From positions 273,604 to 337,603 of the forward strand of contig NZ_JWLC01000008.1 in the NCBI RefSeq assembly GCF_000813745.1: DNA of 64,000 nucleotides, in the 5' to 3' direction. Source of the stretch: Leisingera sp. ANG-M1 (GTDB lineage: Bacteria; Pseudomonadota; Alphaproteobacteria; Rhodobacterales; Rhodobacteraceae). The notes under the pieces are model-generated. The model was not told the DNA's origin, did no database searches, and saw only the letters and a program-made list of their open reading frames with translations. Made by a program: the position numbers and the translations under genes. Below, piece after piece: positions 8,343 to 16,777 of this stretch (position 1 is its first letter; each line of letters begins with the position of its first letter).

Positions 8343-10622
8343 GTGGCGCATAAGTCACATCTGAGGGCGGCATACGGGCCATTTTCGGCTTTTGACCGGT
8401 GGCGGAGAACCCGCAAGGCGCGCAATATCGGCACCATTGGGCTGGTTCTGCTGGGACCGGCGCTGGCGCTGGTGACATTCCTGATCATCGGGCCATTCGG
8501 ACAAGGCGCCTCGTCCCGTCCATTGCGGCTGATTCTGCTGGCGGATCTCGTCTACATTCTGACCATTGCCGCTTTGGTGATGACCCAGATCGTGCGGCTG
8601 TTTGCGGCACGGCGGTCCAAATCGGCGGGATCCCGCCTGCACCTCAGGCTGATCGGAGCTTTTGGGTTTCTGGCACTGATCCCGACCGTGATTGTGGCGG
8701 TTTTTGCGGTGCTGACTGTCAACGTCGGGCTTGAGGGCTGGTTCTCGCAGCGGGTGCGCCAGGTGATTGGCAGCTCACTGGCGGCAGCTGAGGCTTATCA
8801 ATCGCAGCAAAAAGACGACCTGACTGAGGATGCCCGGGCCCTGGCGCGTTATCTCGACAACAGCCGGTCGCGCAGTTTCTTCATCAACGATGCGGAGCTG
8901 CGGCAGGTGCTGACCCAGGGTCAGTTGCAGATCCAACGGGGGCTGCGCGAGGCTTATATCGTCGACAGTGCGGGGCTGATCCGGGCGCGGGGCGAGCGGT
9001 CTTACGAATTTGATTTCGAAAAGCCCAATGGCCGGCAGATCGGTGTGGCACGCGAAGACGGGTTTCTGCTGATCGAGGATTGGGACAACAGCGAATTCCG
9101 CGCCTTGGTGCAGTTGGAGGCTTTTGTCGACCGGTTCCTCTATATCAGCCGCGACGTGGATGGCGAGCTGCTGAACCTCTTAGATGACACTCAGGAAACC
9201 GCGCATCTCTATCAGCAGCTGGAGAGCGAACGCGGCCGGGTGCTGTTTGAGTTTGCGCTTCTGTACATCGGCTTTGCTGTGATCCTGATCCTGGCGGCGA
9301 TGTGGCTGGGGATGTGGTTTGCCGAGCGGCTGTCGCGCCCGGTTGGACGGCTGACAGTGGCCGCTCAGCGGGTTGGCTCGGGTAATCTGGACGTGCAGGT
9401 TCCGGTCGAGCGCGACGGCGACGAGATCGCTCAATTGGGTGAGTATTTCAACCAGATGACGCGCGAACTTAAAGCGCAGCATGGGCGGCTGATTGACAAT
9501 ACCCGTCAGATCGAGCGCCGCCGCCGCCTGTTTGACTCGGTGCTGTCCTCGGTCACGTCCGGGGTTGTGGGTCTGGACGCGGAAGGTCGTGTAACCTTTG
9601 TGAACCGCTCAGCCGAGCGGCTGCTGGACTGGCAGGAGGATCAGCAGTCGCTGGCTCTGGCGGTCGCTGTGCCGGAGTTCGGGCCGCTGTTTGCCGAACT
9701 GATCGAGACCGGCGGCGAAGTGGTGCAGGAGGAGATCAAGGTGACCCGTCAGGGCCAGCTTGAAAACCTGCTGGTGCGGATGTCGCCGCGCCGCTCGGAA
9801 GAGGGCGGGCTGGAAGGCTACGTGGTGGCCTTTGACGATGTGACCGACTTGGTCAGCGCCCAGCGGATGGCGGCCTGGGGCGATGTGGCCCGGCGGATCG
9901 CGCATGAGATCAAGAACCCGCTGACCCCGATCCAGCTGAGCGCCGAGCGGATCAAGCGCAAATTCGCGCCCAAGCTTGGCGAAGAGAACAGCGACCAGCT
10001 GCAATCGATGACCGATGTGATCGTGCGTCAGACCAATGACTTGCGCAGGATCGTTGATGAGTTTTCGAAATTCGCCCGCATGCCGGAACCGGAGCGGCGC
10101 GAGGAGGATCTGGCCAAACTTGTGCGGGATGCGGTGATCCTGCAGCAGCAGGGCCAGCCAGGGGTCCGGATCAAAGCCGAGCTGCCGCAGGCAGAGATGC
10201 CCTCGGATCTGGATGCCACGATGATTGGACAGGCAATGACCAATCTGATCAAGAATGCAGGTGAAGCCATTGAAAGCCTGCAGAAAAAGGAGCCCGCCGT
10301 GGAGCTGGCGCCGGAGATCCGGGTGTCGGCCGAGAAGACGGGCAATTTTTATGAGATCCGGATTGCCGACAACGGCATCGGGCTGCCCGAGGACCGGGCG
10401 CGGCTGTTTGAACCCTATGTGACCACGCGTGATGCGGGCACCGGGCTGGGACTGCCTATAGTCAAGAAAATCATCGAAGAGCACGGGGGCACGCTGACGC
10501 TGGAAGATGCCCCCCTGTTCGAGGGACACGCGCATTTCGGCGCAATGGCGGTAATCCGCCTGCCCGCCGCGGCCAAAGCGGCGGCGCTAAACAAGAGCAC
10601 AGTGAAAGCAGGTCTGACATGA
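8343..10622 (+). CDS. ntrY: Transmembrane sensor histidine kinase NtrY
   Basis: The 759-residue protein is an inner-membrane kinase of the NtrY type. Hydrophobic helices near residues 30-125 and 310-330 flank a periplasmic region. A HAMP domain follows (FAERLSRPVGRLT onward), then a PAS domain (about 395-500), a phosphoacceptor helix RRIAHEIKNPLTPIQLSAER and a GHKL ATPase (NLIKNAGEAI, DNGIGLPED, GTGLGLPIVKK). NtrYX is linked in alphaproteobacteria to nitrogen, redox and cell-envelope control. Translation begins at a GTG at 8343. The stop overlaps the ntrX ATG. Confidence 0.95.
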   Translation: MAHKSHLRAAYGPFSAFDRWRRTRKARNIGTIGLVLLGPALALVTFLIIGPFGQGASSRPLRLILLADLVYILTIAALVMTQIVRLFAARRSKSAGSRLHLRLIGAFGFLALIPTVIVAVFAVLTVNVGLEGWFSQRVRQVIGSSLAAAEAYQSQQKDDLTEDARALARYLDNSRSRSFFINDAELRQVLTQGQLQIQRGLREAYIVDSAGLIRARGERSYEFDFEKPNGRQIGVAREDGFLLIEDWDNSEFRALVQLEAFVDRFLYISRDVDGELLNLLDDTQETAHLYQQLESERGRVLFEFALLYIGFAVILILAAMWLGMWFAERLSRPVGRLTVAAQRVGSGNLDVQVPVERDGDEIAQLGEYFNQMTRELKAQHGRLIDNTRQIERRRRLFDSVLSSVTSGVVGLDAEGRVTFVNRSAERLLDWQEDQQSLALAVAVPEFGPLFAELIETGGEVVQEEIKVTRQGQLENLLVRMSPRRSEEGGLEGYVVAFDDVTDLVSAQRMAAWGDVARRIAHEIKNPLTPIQLSAERIKRKFAPKLGEENSDQLQSMTDVIVRQTNDLRRIVDEFSKFARMPEPERREEDLAKLVRDAVILQQQGQPGVRIKAELPQAEMPSDLDATMIGQAMTNLIKNAGEAIESLQKKEPAVELAPEIRVSAEKTGNFYEIRIADNGIGLPEDRARLFEPYVTTRDAGTGLGLPIVKKIIEEHGGTLTLEDAPLFEGHAHFGAMAVIRLPAAAKAAALNKSTVKAGLT

Positions 10623-12028
10623 GTGACATTCTGATTGTTGATGACGAGCGCGACATTCGCGAGCTGATCTCGGACATTCTGGAGGACGAGGGCTATGCCA
10701 CCCGCAAGGCGGGCAGTTCCGACGAATGCATGGCACGGCTGGAAGAAGCCGAACCGGCGCTAATGATCCTGGATATCTGGCTGAAGGACAGCCAGATGGA
10801 CGGCATCGACATCCTGAAGGCGGTCAAGCGGGATACGCCGGACATTCCGGTGGTGATCATCTCGGGCCACGGCAATGTCGAGATCGCTGTCGCGGCCATC
10901 AAGCAGGGGGCTTACGACTTCATCGAGAAGCCCTTCAACATCGACCAGCTGATGGTGGTGATCCGCCGCGCGATGGAGACCTCGCGCCTGCGCCGCGAGA
11001 ACACAGACCTCAAGCGGAAGGAGACCGGACCGGCTGAGATGATCGGCACTTCGGCCGCTTACCGGACCTTGGTCAGCCAGCTCGACAAGGTGACCAAGTC
11101 GAACGGCCGGGTGATGCTGACCGGTCCGGCAGGCAGCGGCAAGGAGATTGCGGCGCGCTATATCCATGCCAATTCGAACCGGGCTTCGGCGCCGTTCATC
11201 ACTGTCAATTGCGCCAGCATCGAACCGGACCGGATGGAGGAGGTGCTGTTCGGCCGCGAGTCCGCGGAACGCGGAGTGGAGCCGGGCCTTTTGGAGCAGG
11301 CGCATGGCGGCGTAGTGTTCTTTGACGAGGTCGCCGACATGCCGCTGGGCACCCAGTCAAAAATCCTGAGGGTGCTGGTGGACCAGCAGTTCCAGCGGGT
11401 TGGCGGCTCTGACAAGATCCGTGTCGATCTCCGCGTGGTGTCGGCGACAAACAAAGACCTGGATGCCGAGATTGAAGCAGGCACGTTCCGCCAGGAACTG
11501 TATCACCGGCTCAATGTGGTTCCGGTGGCGGTGCCCTCTCTGGCTGACCGGCGCGAGGATATCCCGCTGCTGGCGGGTTACTTCATCGAACAGTTCAACG
11601 AGGCCCAGGGCCTGCCGCTGCGCGAACTGAGCGAAGAGGCAGTGGCGCTGATGCAGACCATGCTGTGGCCGGGCAACGTGCGCCAGCTCAAGAACCTGGT
11701 GGAGCGGGTGCTGATCCTGGGTGACGGCAGCGGCCCGATTGAGGCCAAGGACCTGCCGCGCGAGGAGGAAAAGCCGCAGGAGGAAGGCCGCGTGGTGCTG
11801 TCCGGCGCGCTGGCAACGCTGCCGCTGCGCGAGGCGCGGGAAGCGTTTGAGCGGGAGTATCTGCTGACCCAGATCAACCGGTTTGGCGGCAACATCAGCC
11901 GCACCGCTTCCTTTGTCGGCATGGAGCGCTCGGCGCTGCACCGCAAGCTGAAGTCGCTGGGCGTGGTGACCTCCAACAAGGCTGGCGCCCGGGTGGCGCA
12001 TGTGGAAGCTGAGGAAGAACAGGCCTGA
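10619..12028 (+). CDS. ntrX: Response regulator NtrX lacking a GAFTGA loop
   Basis: The 469-residue partner of NtrY has receiver Asp52 (MILDIWLKD), an AAA+ domain with Walker A GPAGSGKE and Walker B VVFFDEVADM, and a Fis-type helix-turn-helix (GGNISRTASFVGMERSALHRK). Where sigma54 activators have LFGHEKGAFTGA, this protein reads LFGRESAERGVEPG, so the sigma54-contact loop is lost. Walker A is intact, so ATP binding may persist. Together with NtrC this makes both regulators in the cluster unlikely to work through RpoN. The gene overlaps ntrY by four bases and converges on the caspase-like gene. Confidence 0.95.
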   Translation: MSDILIVDDERDIRELISDILEDEGYATRKAGSSDECMARLEEAEPALMILDIWLKDSQMDGIDILKAVKRDTPDIPVVIISGHGNVEIAVAAIKQGAYDFIEKPFNIDQLMVVIRRAMETSRLRRENTDLKRKETGPAEMIGTSAAYRTLVSQLDKVTKSNGRVMLTGPAGSGKEIAARYIHANSNRASAPFITVNCASIEPDRMEEVLFGRESAERGVEPGLLEQAHGGVVFFDEVADMPLGTQSKILRVLVDQQFQRVGGSDKIRVDLRVVSATNKDLDAEIEAGTFRQELYHRLNVVPVAVPSLADRREDIPLLAGYFIEQFNEAQGLPLRELSEEAVALMQTMLWPGNVRQLKNLVERVLILGDGSGPIEAKDLPREEEKPQEEGRVVLSGALATLPLREAREAFEREYLLTQINRFGGNISRTASFVGMERSALHRKLKSLGVVTSNKAGARVAHVEAEEEQA

Positions 12029-12039
12029 GCAGCCCGCTT

Positions 12040-12062
12040 TGCGCCCGGCTGGACCGGGCGCA
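12040..12062. terminator. Hairpin between convergent ntrX and caspase-like gene
   Basis: A perfect 9-bp stem (TGCGCCCGG / CCGGGCGCA) with loop CTGGA lies in the 38-base gap between the two stops. There is no T tract on either strand, so its termination strength is uncertain. Confidence 0.5.
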
Positions 12063-12066
12063 GAAG

Positions 12067-14400
12067 TCAGAACAGGTCCTGGCGGATCGGGTTCAGGGCA
12101 AAATGGATCTGTGCGGCCAATTGCAATTGGCTGATGGCATCGCCGGGAACCGTCGCAGGCAGCCCGGCTTCCCGGGCCCAGTTTGCCAGCTGCTTGCGGG
12201 AGGCAGGGCCAAACTGGCCGTCAATGGAAATACCTGATCCAAGCTGACGCAGGATGTATTGCGTGCCAGCGGCGATGTCAGTCTCGGGCATGCCGGTCAG
12301 AAGGTCCCGCGCCGCGGCCGCGGCCTCGGTATTATTCAAGGCCATTGCCTTGCCTGCGCGGGCGGCTGCGGAATGAGCGGGGATGCGGTCAGAAAGCTGG
12401 TTCAGGGCAACCCAGGCGCCGTTGGCACCGCCCCAGGCATCTCCGCGCGACAGGCCCATGTCGTACCATTCCAGCGCTTCGGCTGCGTCGCTGCCAGGCA
12501 GGTCGCCGTTCATGATCATGCGTCCGATTTCACCCGGTGCATGCGGATGACCCAGCTGCGCTGCTTCGGCAAACAGCGACTTGGCGCGCTCCTTGTCCAC
12601 CGGCTGGCCTGCACCGCCGTCGCGGTAGACATAGCCCAGGTTGGCGGTGCCGTAGATGTCGCCGCGCCCGGCAGAGGCCTGCAGATAGGACAGCCCGCGC
12701 TGTGGCTGGGCCAGCTCATCGCCGCTCCACAGGAAGAATACCCCCAGCTCGTTCATTGAGTAGGTATGGCCCAGCTCCACGGCGCGGCTGAGCAGGTCAA
12801 ACCCGCGCTGCTTCTCCTCGGACGTGCTGCTGCGGCGCAGCAGCCGTTTGCCGCGGGCATGCATCGAGAAAGGATCGCCAGCCTCAATCCCCTGATCCCA
12901 CAGGCCAAATGCCTTGTCCGGGTCATAGGGGATCGGGACCGTCTCACGGTCGACATTGGGGGTGATGTGCAGATAGGCCACGGCGTTATAGGCGCGTACA
13001 TGTCCCAGATCGGCGGCTTGCGTGAAGGCGTCATAGGCCTCGATCAGCCGCCCCTGACCCTGCAAGGCGCGGCCCAGCTGATAGTGCAGGCGGCCGATTT
13101 CCGGTGCCGCTTCCACCGCGTCGCGGCAGGCGGCTTCCGCTGCCTTGAGATTTATTTCATTGGGAAAGCGGTAAATTCCAACCCCTTGAAGATCCAGAAG
13201 ATCCCCGGCTTCAAGATCGCATTGCCGGGCAATCATCTCAAGGTTCACGGTCACATCGCGCACCGTTTCACCCTGGGCCAGTCGCAGCACCATCCGGTCC
13301 TTGCGGACCTGGCCGCCATCCTTGCGGGCCGGCAGTTCGGTGAGCTGCGGCGCATAGTTGAGGCTCAGCGCTGTGCCTTCGCCTGCCTGCAGGGAAGACA
13401 CCCCGGCCGAAGGCGTTTCGACAATCGACACCGTCGTGCCCGAATTGACATAAGGGCGGATCTCGGGCGCAAGTTCCAGGGACCGGCCCAGCGGGATCTT
13501 CACCGACAGTTCCGCAGGCATCTGATCAAGGCTGGCCAGAGTTTCTGCAGGTTCGGATTGGGCGATGTTCAGGGAACGGTCCGGCGGGCCCAGGTAGATC
13601 TTTTGCACCAGAGTCGAGCTTTCCCAGGGCACCTGGGTATTGCCGGTCGATGCATAGACATCGCCGCGGATCTCAGCCAGGACGGTCATGGCGTCTTCCT
13701 GCGGCCGTGCCGGGAAATGCTGTACCACCGAAGCGGTGTAGGGGCTGTTGCCGCCAGGCTCGCCATCCAGCGCCGTGGCGCCGGGAGAGGTGGAAAAGGC
13801 AACCAGCGTGTTGAGCGGCGGCCGGAAGACATCAAAGCCTTCCCGTGCTTCATAGAGCTGGGCTCCGACTTCGGCGTTGAGCTTGGCGTCAGGGACAGGG
13901 TTGTCGCGGCAGCTGTCAAGCATCAGGATCTGGCTGCCCGCCTTGCCGCCAAGGATGGCGGAGATCCGGTCAAGTGTCACCGACTGGAACGGCAGGTCGT
14001 GGATGCCGGTGAGTTCTGCATCCTTGGTCAGCAGATAATTGCGCCGCCCCAGCTGGATGCCGTGGCCGGCATAGTAGAAGAACACCTGGCTGCCGTCCCG
14101 GATGTTGAGCGCGGCCTGGCGCAGCAGCGCCTCAAACCCGCGTTTGTCCAGATCATAGCCTTCATAGACGGTGTAGCCGAAAGAGCGGAGCATCTCCGCC
14201 ATGGCCTCTGCATCTTTGCGGGTGTTGGTCAGGTCTGTGACGTGATCATAGTCCTGAATGCCGATTACGATGGCGGTTTCCGGTGCAGCACCGCTGCTGG
14301 TGGTTTCATAGGCCGCCTGCACGGCGGCGGCCGGCAGCAGCGCTGTGCAAGTCAACAGAGCCGCCGCAAGAGTTCGCATATTTCGGGGGAGGGCTGTCAT
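12067..14400 (-). CDS. Exported caspase-like (peptidase C14) protein with Sel1-like repeats and a peptidoglycan-binding-like C-terminus
   Basis: The 777-residue protein starts with a signal peptide (cleavage expected near VQA-A, residue 29). The caspase-like domain spans about 38-270: His113 in YYAGHGIQ and Cys164 in LMLDSCRDNP form the expected dyad. Residues about 300-400 form an unassigned, probably beta-rich linker. Sel1/TPR-like helical repeats follow (about 410-700), with repeated A..LGH and ELGVFF/NLGYVY units. The C-terminus has SIDGQFGPASRKQL (about 725-738), resembling a peptidoglycan-binding module. A periplasmic cysteine protease or scaffold is inferred; the substrate is unknown. 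The two lipoprotein genes upstream are on the same strand, 14 bp and about 130 bp away. Confidence 0.82.
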   Translation of the reverse strand: MTALPRNMRTLAAALLTCTALLPAAAVQAAYETTSSGAAPETAIVIGIQDYDHVTDLTNTRKDAEAMAEMLRSFGYTVYEGYDLDKRGFEALLRQAALNIRDGSQVFFYYAGHGIQLGRRNYLLTKDAELTGIHDLPFQSVTLDRISAILGGKAGSQILMLDSCRDNPVPDAKLNAEVGAQLYEAREGFDVFRPPLNTLVAFSTSPGATALDGEPGGNSPYTASVVQHFPARPQEDAMTVLAEIRGDVYASTGNTQVPWESSTLVQKIYLGPPDRSLNIAQSEPAETLASLDQMPAELSVKIPLGRSLELAPEIRPYVNSGTTVSIVETPSAGVSSLQAGEGTALSLNYAPQLTELPARKDGGQVRKDRMVLRLAQGETVRDVTVNLEMIARQCDLEAGDLLDLQGVGIYRFPNEINLKAAEAACRDAVEAAPEIGRLHYQLGRALQGQGRLIEAYDAFTQAADLGHVRAYNAVAYLHITPNVDRETVPIPYDPDKAFGLWDQGIEAGDPFSMHARGKRLLRRSSTSEEKQRGFDLLSRAVELGHTYSMNELGVFFLWSGDELAQPQRGLSYLQASAGRGDIYGTANLGYVYRDGGAGQPVDKERAKSLFAEAAQLGHPHAPGEIGRMIMNGDLPGSDAAEALEWYDMGLSRGDAWGGANGAWVALNQLSDRIPAHSAAARAGKAMALNNTEAAAAARDLLTGMPETDIAAGTQYILRQLGSGISIDGQFGPASRKQLANWAREAGLPATVPGDAISQLQLAAQIHFALNPIRQDLF

Positions 14401-14414
14401 TGCGGTGTCCGGGG

Positions 14415-14702
14415 TTAACCCCAGCCTCCTCCGCCGCCCGAGCCACCGCCACCGCCACCGGCGCCACCACCGCCGCCACCACCTCCTCCTTGGTAGGCGG
14501 GTTCCGGAGTTTGCTGAACAGGCGCAGAGGGTACGGATGGGGCAGCCGCAGGTGCCGGGCGGGTGGCTGGTGCCGGTGCCCTATAGGTCGCTGGTGCCGG
14601 CGCCGGGGCCGCAGCGGGCGGCGGCGCAACCGGTGCCACCGGCTCACAGGCTGTGGTGACAGCAGCAAGGGGCAGCGCGGCGATCAGGAAATATATCCGC
14701 AT
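14415..14702 (-). CDS. Small lipoprotein with Pro/Ala-rich stalk and poly-glycine tail
   Basis: The 95-residue protein has a lipoprotein signal (MRIYFLIAALPLAAVTTAC, lipobox VTTAC), so the mature N-terminus would be a lipidated cysteine. Then comes a Pro/Ala-rich stalk with repeated PAPA units, and a C-terminal tail made almost wholly of glycine (runs of 9, 6 and 5) ending in WG. The start at 14702 is chosen because it gives the correct signal length; 12 more codons upstream are open. The gene ends 14 bases before the caspase-like gene on the same strand. No known function; a flexible envelope tether is a guess. Confidence 0.6.
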   Translation of the reverse strand: MRIYFLIAALPLAAVTTACEPVAPVAPPPAAAPAPAPATYRAPAPATRPAPAAAPSVPSAPVQQTPEPAYQGGGGGGGGGAGGGGGGSGGGGGWG

Positions 14703-14819
14703 CGGGTACCTTTCTCTAAGGAAATGACTGGTGAACAAAAAAGATCTGGATCAACTCTACTTGATCCAGAGGCGCAAATCAAAGTTAGCCCGCCGCAAAA
14801 CTTCGGCAAGGGAGCAGGG

Positions 14820-15287
14820 TCAGCCGCCGGACCGGATGCTGATGCTGCCGTCGCGGTTGCGCTGCGCACAGGAGGCTTCGGTCAAAGGCGCCAGCCGTGC
14901 GCCGGAAGCCGCAGCAGGGGGGCGTCTTTCGCAGCGCTTCAGCGCGATTTGCTGGTAGCCTTTGCCGGCCATACAGGATTTTTCCAGCCGCTGCCGAAGC
15001 GGCCGGTTTACATCCACCGTATAGAAACTGCCGGGCATCCAGTACCCGGGCCGGTAATAGCAGCTGCCGCCGGAGCATACTTTGCGGCCGGGGTGGTAAA
15101 TCGGCGGGTGCTGGCGGATTTCATTGGCAACCGGGGCGTCCTTAAGCGCCACGGTTGCGCAGCCGAGTTCATCGCTTTGCAGCCGGGACACTTCTGCCCC
15201 CGGCTTGTAATAGACCGGAAGCGGGCCGCAGGCTGCTGCGCCAAGCAGCAGGGCCAAGCCTGCCATGATCGTGAAATCCTTGCGCAT
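14820..15287 (-). CDS. Cysteine-containing lipoprotein, function unknown
   Basis: The 155-residue protein opens with a lipoprotein signal (MRKDFTIMAGLALLLGAAAC). The mature part has a YYKPG motif, conserved-looking cysteines (ELGCATVAL, KVCSGGSCYYRPGYWM, KSCMAGKGY, KRCERR, ASCAQR) and ends in SIRSGG. The spacing of cysteines suggests disulphides in the periplasm. It resembles small outer-membrane lipoproteins common in Rhodobacteraceae but I cannot name it. Divergent from trkA, with 113 bases between the starts; upstream of the glycine-rich lipoprotein gene. Confidence 0.65.
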   Translation of the reverse strand: MRKDFTIMAGLALLLGAAACGPLPVYYKPGAEVSRLQSDELGCATVALKDAPVANEIRQHPPIYHPGRKVCSGGSCYYRPGYWMPGSFYTVDVNRPLRQRLEKSCMAGKGYQQIALKRCERRPPAAASGARLAPLTEASCAQRNRDGSISIRSGG

Positions 15288-15400
15288 GCGGCAAGAATGG
15301 CCGCAAACAGAGCAAGTTACAATTAAATTGACCGTGAATGCGGGTTCTGTCATTCACGTTGGGCGAAACGCCGCCAGGGGAGCCTCCAGGGGATACGCAT

Positions 15401-16777
15401 ATGAAGGTCATTATCTGCGGTGCGGGCCAGGTGGGCTGGCAGATCGCCCGCCACCTTTCCGGCGAGCACAACGACGTCACCGTTGTCGACAGCAACCCCG
15501 AACTGGTGCGCCGTGCCACCGATACGCTGGACGTTCAGGGGATTCACGGGTTTGCCTCCTATCCGGATGTGCTGGACCGTGCCGGTGCGCGCGATGCCGA
15601 CATGATCATTGCTGCAACCCACTCTGACGAGGTCAACATGGTGACCTGCCAAGTGGCGCATTCGGTGTTCAAGATCCAGCGCAAAATCGCCCGGCTGCGG
15701 GCCAAAAGCTATCTGACGGCGATCTACTCGGACCTTTATCAGCGCGAGCATTTGCCGATTGACGTGGTGATCAGCCCCGAGCGCGAAGTGGCTGCAGCGG
15801 CGATGCAGCGCCTGTCGGCGCCGGCCGCTTTTGACACCGAGACCTTCATGGAAGGCAAGGCGCAGCTCCTGGGCATCCAGATCGATGCGGACTGCCCGGT
15901 GGTCAACACGCCGCTGCGGCAGCTGACCGATCTGTTTTCTACCCTGCGGGCCATTGTGGTCGGGGTGCGGCGCGAAGGGACGCTGTTTGCTCCCGAGGCC
16001 GGTGACCAGCTGTTTGTGGGCGACAGCTGCTATGTGTTCAGCCATGCGGACGATGTGGCGCGCACCATTGAAGTGTTCGGCAAGCACGAGAAACGCCAGG
16101 ACCGGGTGGTGCTGGTCGGCGGCGGCAATGTCGGCCTTGAAGTGGCCAAGGCGCTGGAGAGCAGCACCACGCGGATCCGCTCCAAGGTGATCGAGCGCGA
16201 CCGCGCCTGCGCCGAGCGTGCGGCCGAGACGCTGGAACGCACCATTGTGCTGAACGGCGACGGGCTGGACCGGTCGCTGATGATCGAAGCGGGCATCGAC
16301 AAGGCCGATGCGATGCTGGCGGTCACCGATGACGACAAGACCAACATGCTGGCGGCGGTGCGGGCCAAGGCCGAAGGCTGTCCGCTGGCGATTGCGCTGA
16401 TCAACGACCCGACCCTGGTGCCTTTGCTGCCGCACCTCGGCATCGACGCTTATATCAACCCGCGCTCCACCACCGTGAGTTCGATCCTGCGCCATATCCG
16501 CTATGGACGAGTGCGGCAGGTCTACTCGCTGGGCGATGCCGAAGCCGAAATGATCGAGGCTGAGGTGCTGTCCACCTCGCCGATTGCAGGGCAGATGATC
16601 CGCGAGACGGATTTCCCCGAAGGCGTGCTGGTCGGCGGGGTGCTGAAAAACGGCGAGATGCTGCGGCCGATGGGCGAAACCCGGATCGAGGAGGGCGATG
16701 TGATCGCGCTGTTTGCAATGGCCGATGACGTGCCCGAGGTCGAGCGCCTGCTGCAGGTGTCGATCGACTATTTCTAG
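15401..16777 (+). CDS. trkA: Trk potassium uptake regulatory subunit TrkA
   Basis: The 458-residue cytoplasmic NAD(H)-binding subunit gates TrkH. Two Rossmann RCK modules are visible: VIICGAGQVGWQIARHL at the N-terminus and VVLVGGGNVGLEVAKAL at about residue 235, each followed by a TrkA-C domain. The ATG at 15401 has AGGGGA upstream and fits the family N-terminus; reading from 15338 adds an unrelated leader. The TAG stop directly abuts the trkH ATG. Confidence 0.95.
   Translation: MKVIICGAGQVGWQIARHLSGEHNDVTVVDSNPELVRRATDTLDVQGIHGFASYPDVLDRAGARDADMIIAATHSDEVNMVTCQVAHSVFKIQRKIARLRAKSYLTAIYSDLYQREHLPIDVVISPEREVAAAAMQRLSAPAAFDTETFMEGKAQLLGIQIDADCPVVNTPLRQLTDLFSTLRAIVVGVRREGTLFAPEAGDQLFVGDSCYVFSHADDVARTIEVFGKHEKRQDRVVLVGGGNVGLEVAKALESSTTRIRSKVIERDRACAERAAETLERTIVLNGDGLDRSLMIEAGIDKADAMLAVTDDDKTNMLAAVRAKAEGCPLAIALINDPTLVPLLPHLGIDAYINPRSTTVSSILRHIRYGRVRQVYSLGDAEAEMIEAEVLSTSPIAGQMIRETDFPEGVLVGGVLKNGEMLRPMGETRIEEGDVIALFAMADDVPEVERLLQVSIDYF

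Noticed and set aside
5927-8488. An 853-codon open frame opposite ntrB and ntrC
   Set aside because: Antisense to two certain genes, with no recognisable domain and shadow-type composition.
12766-14418. A 550-codon open frame opposite the caspase-like gene
   Set aside because: Antisense; the minus-strand protein has signal peptide, catalytic dyad and repeats, while this one has none.
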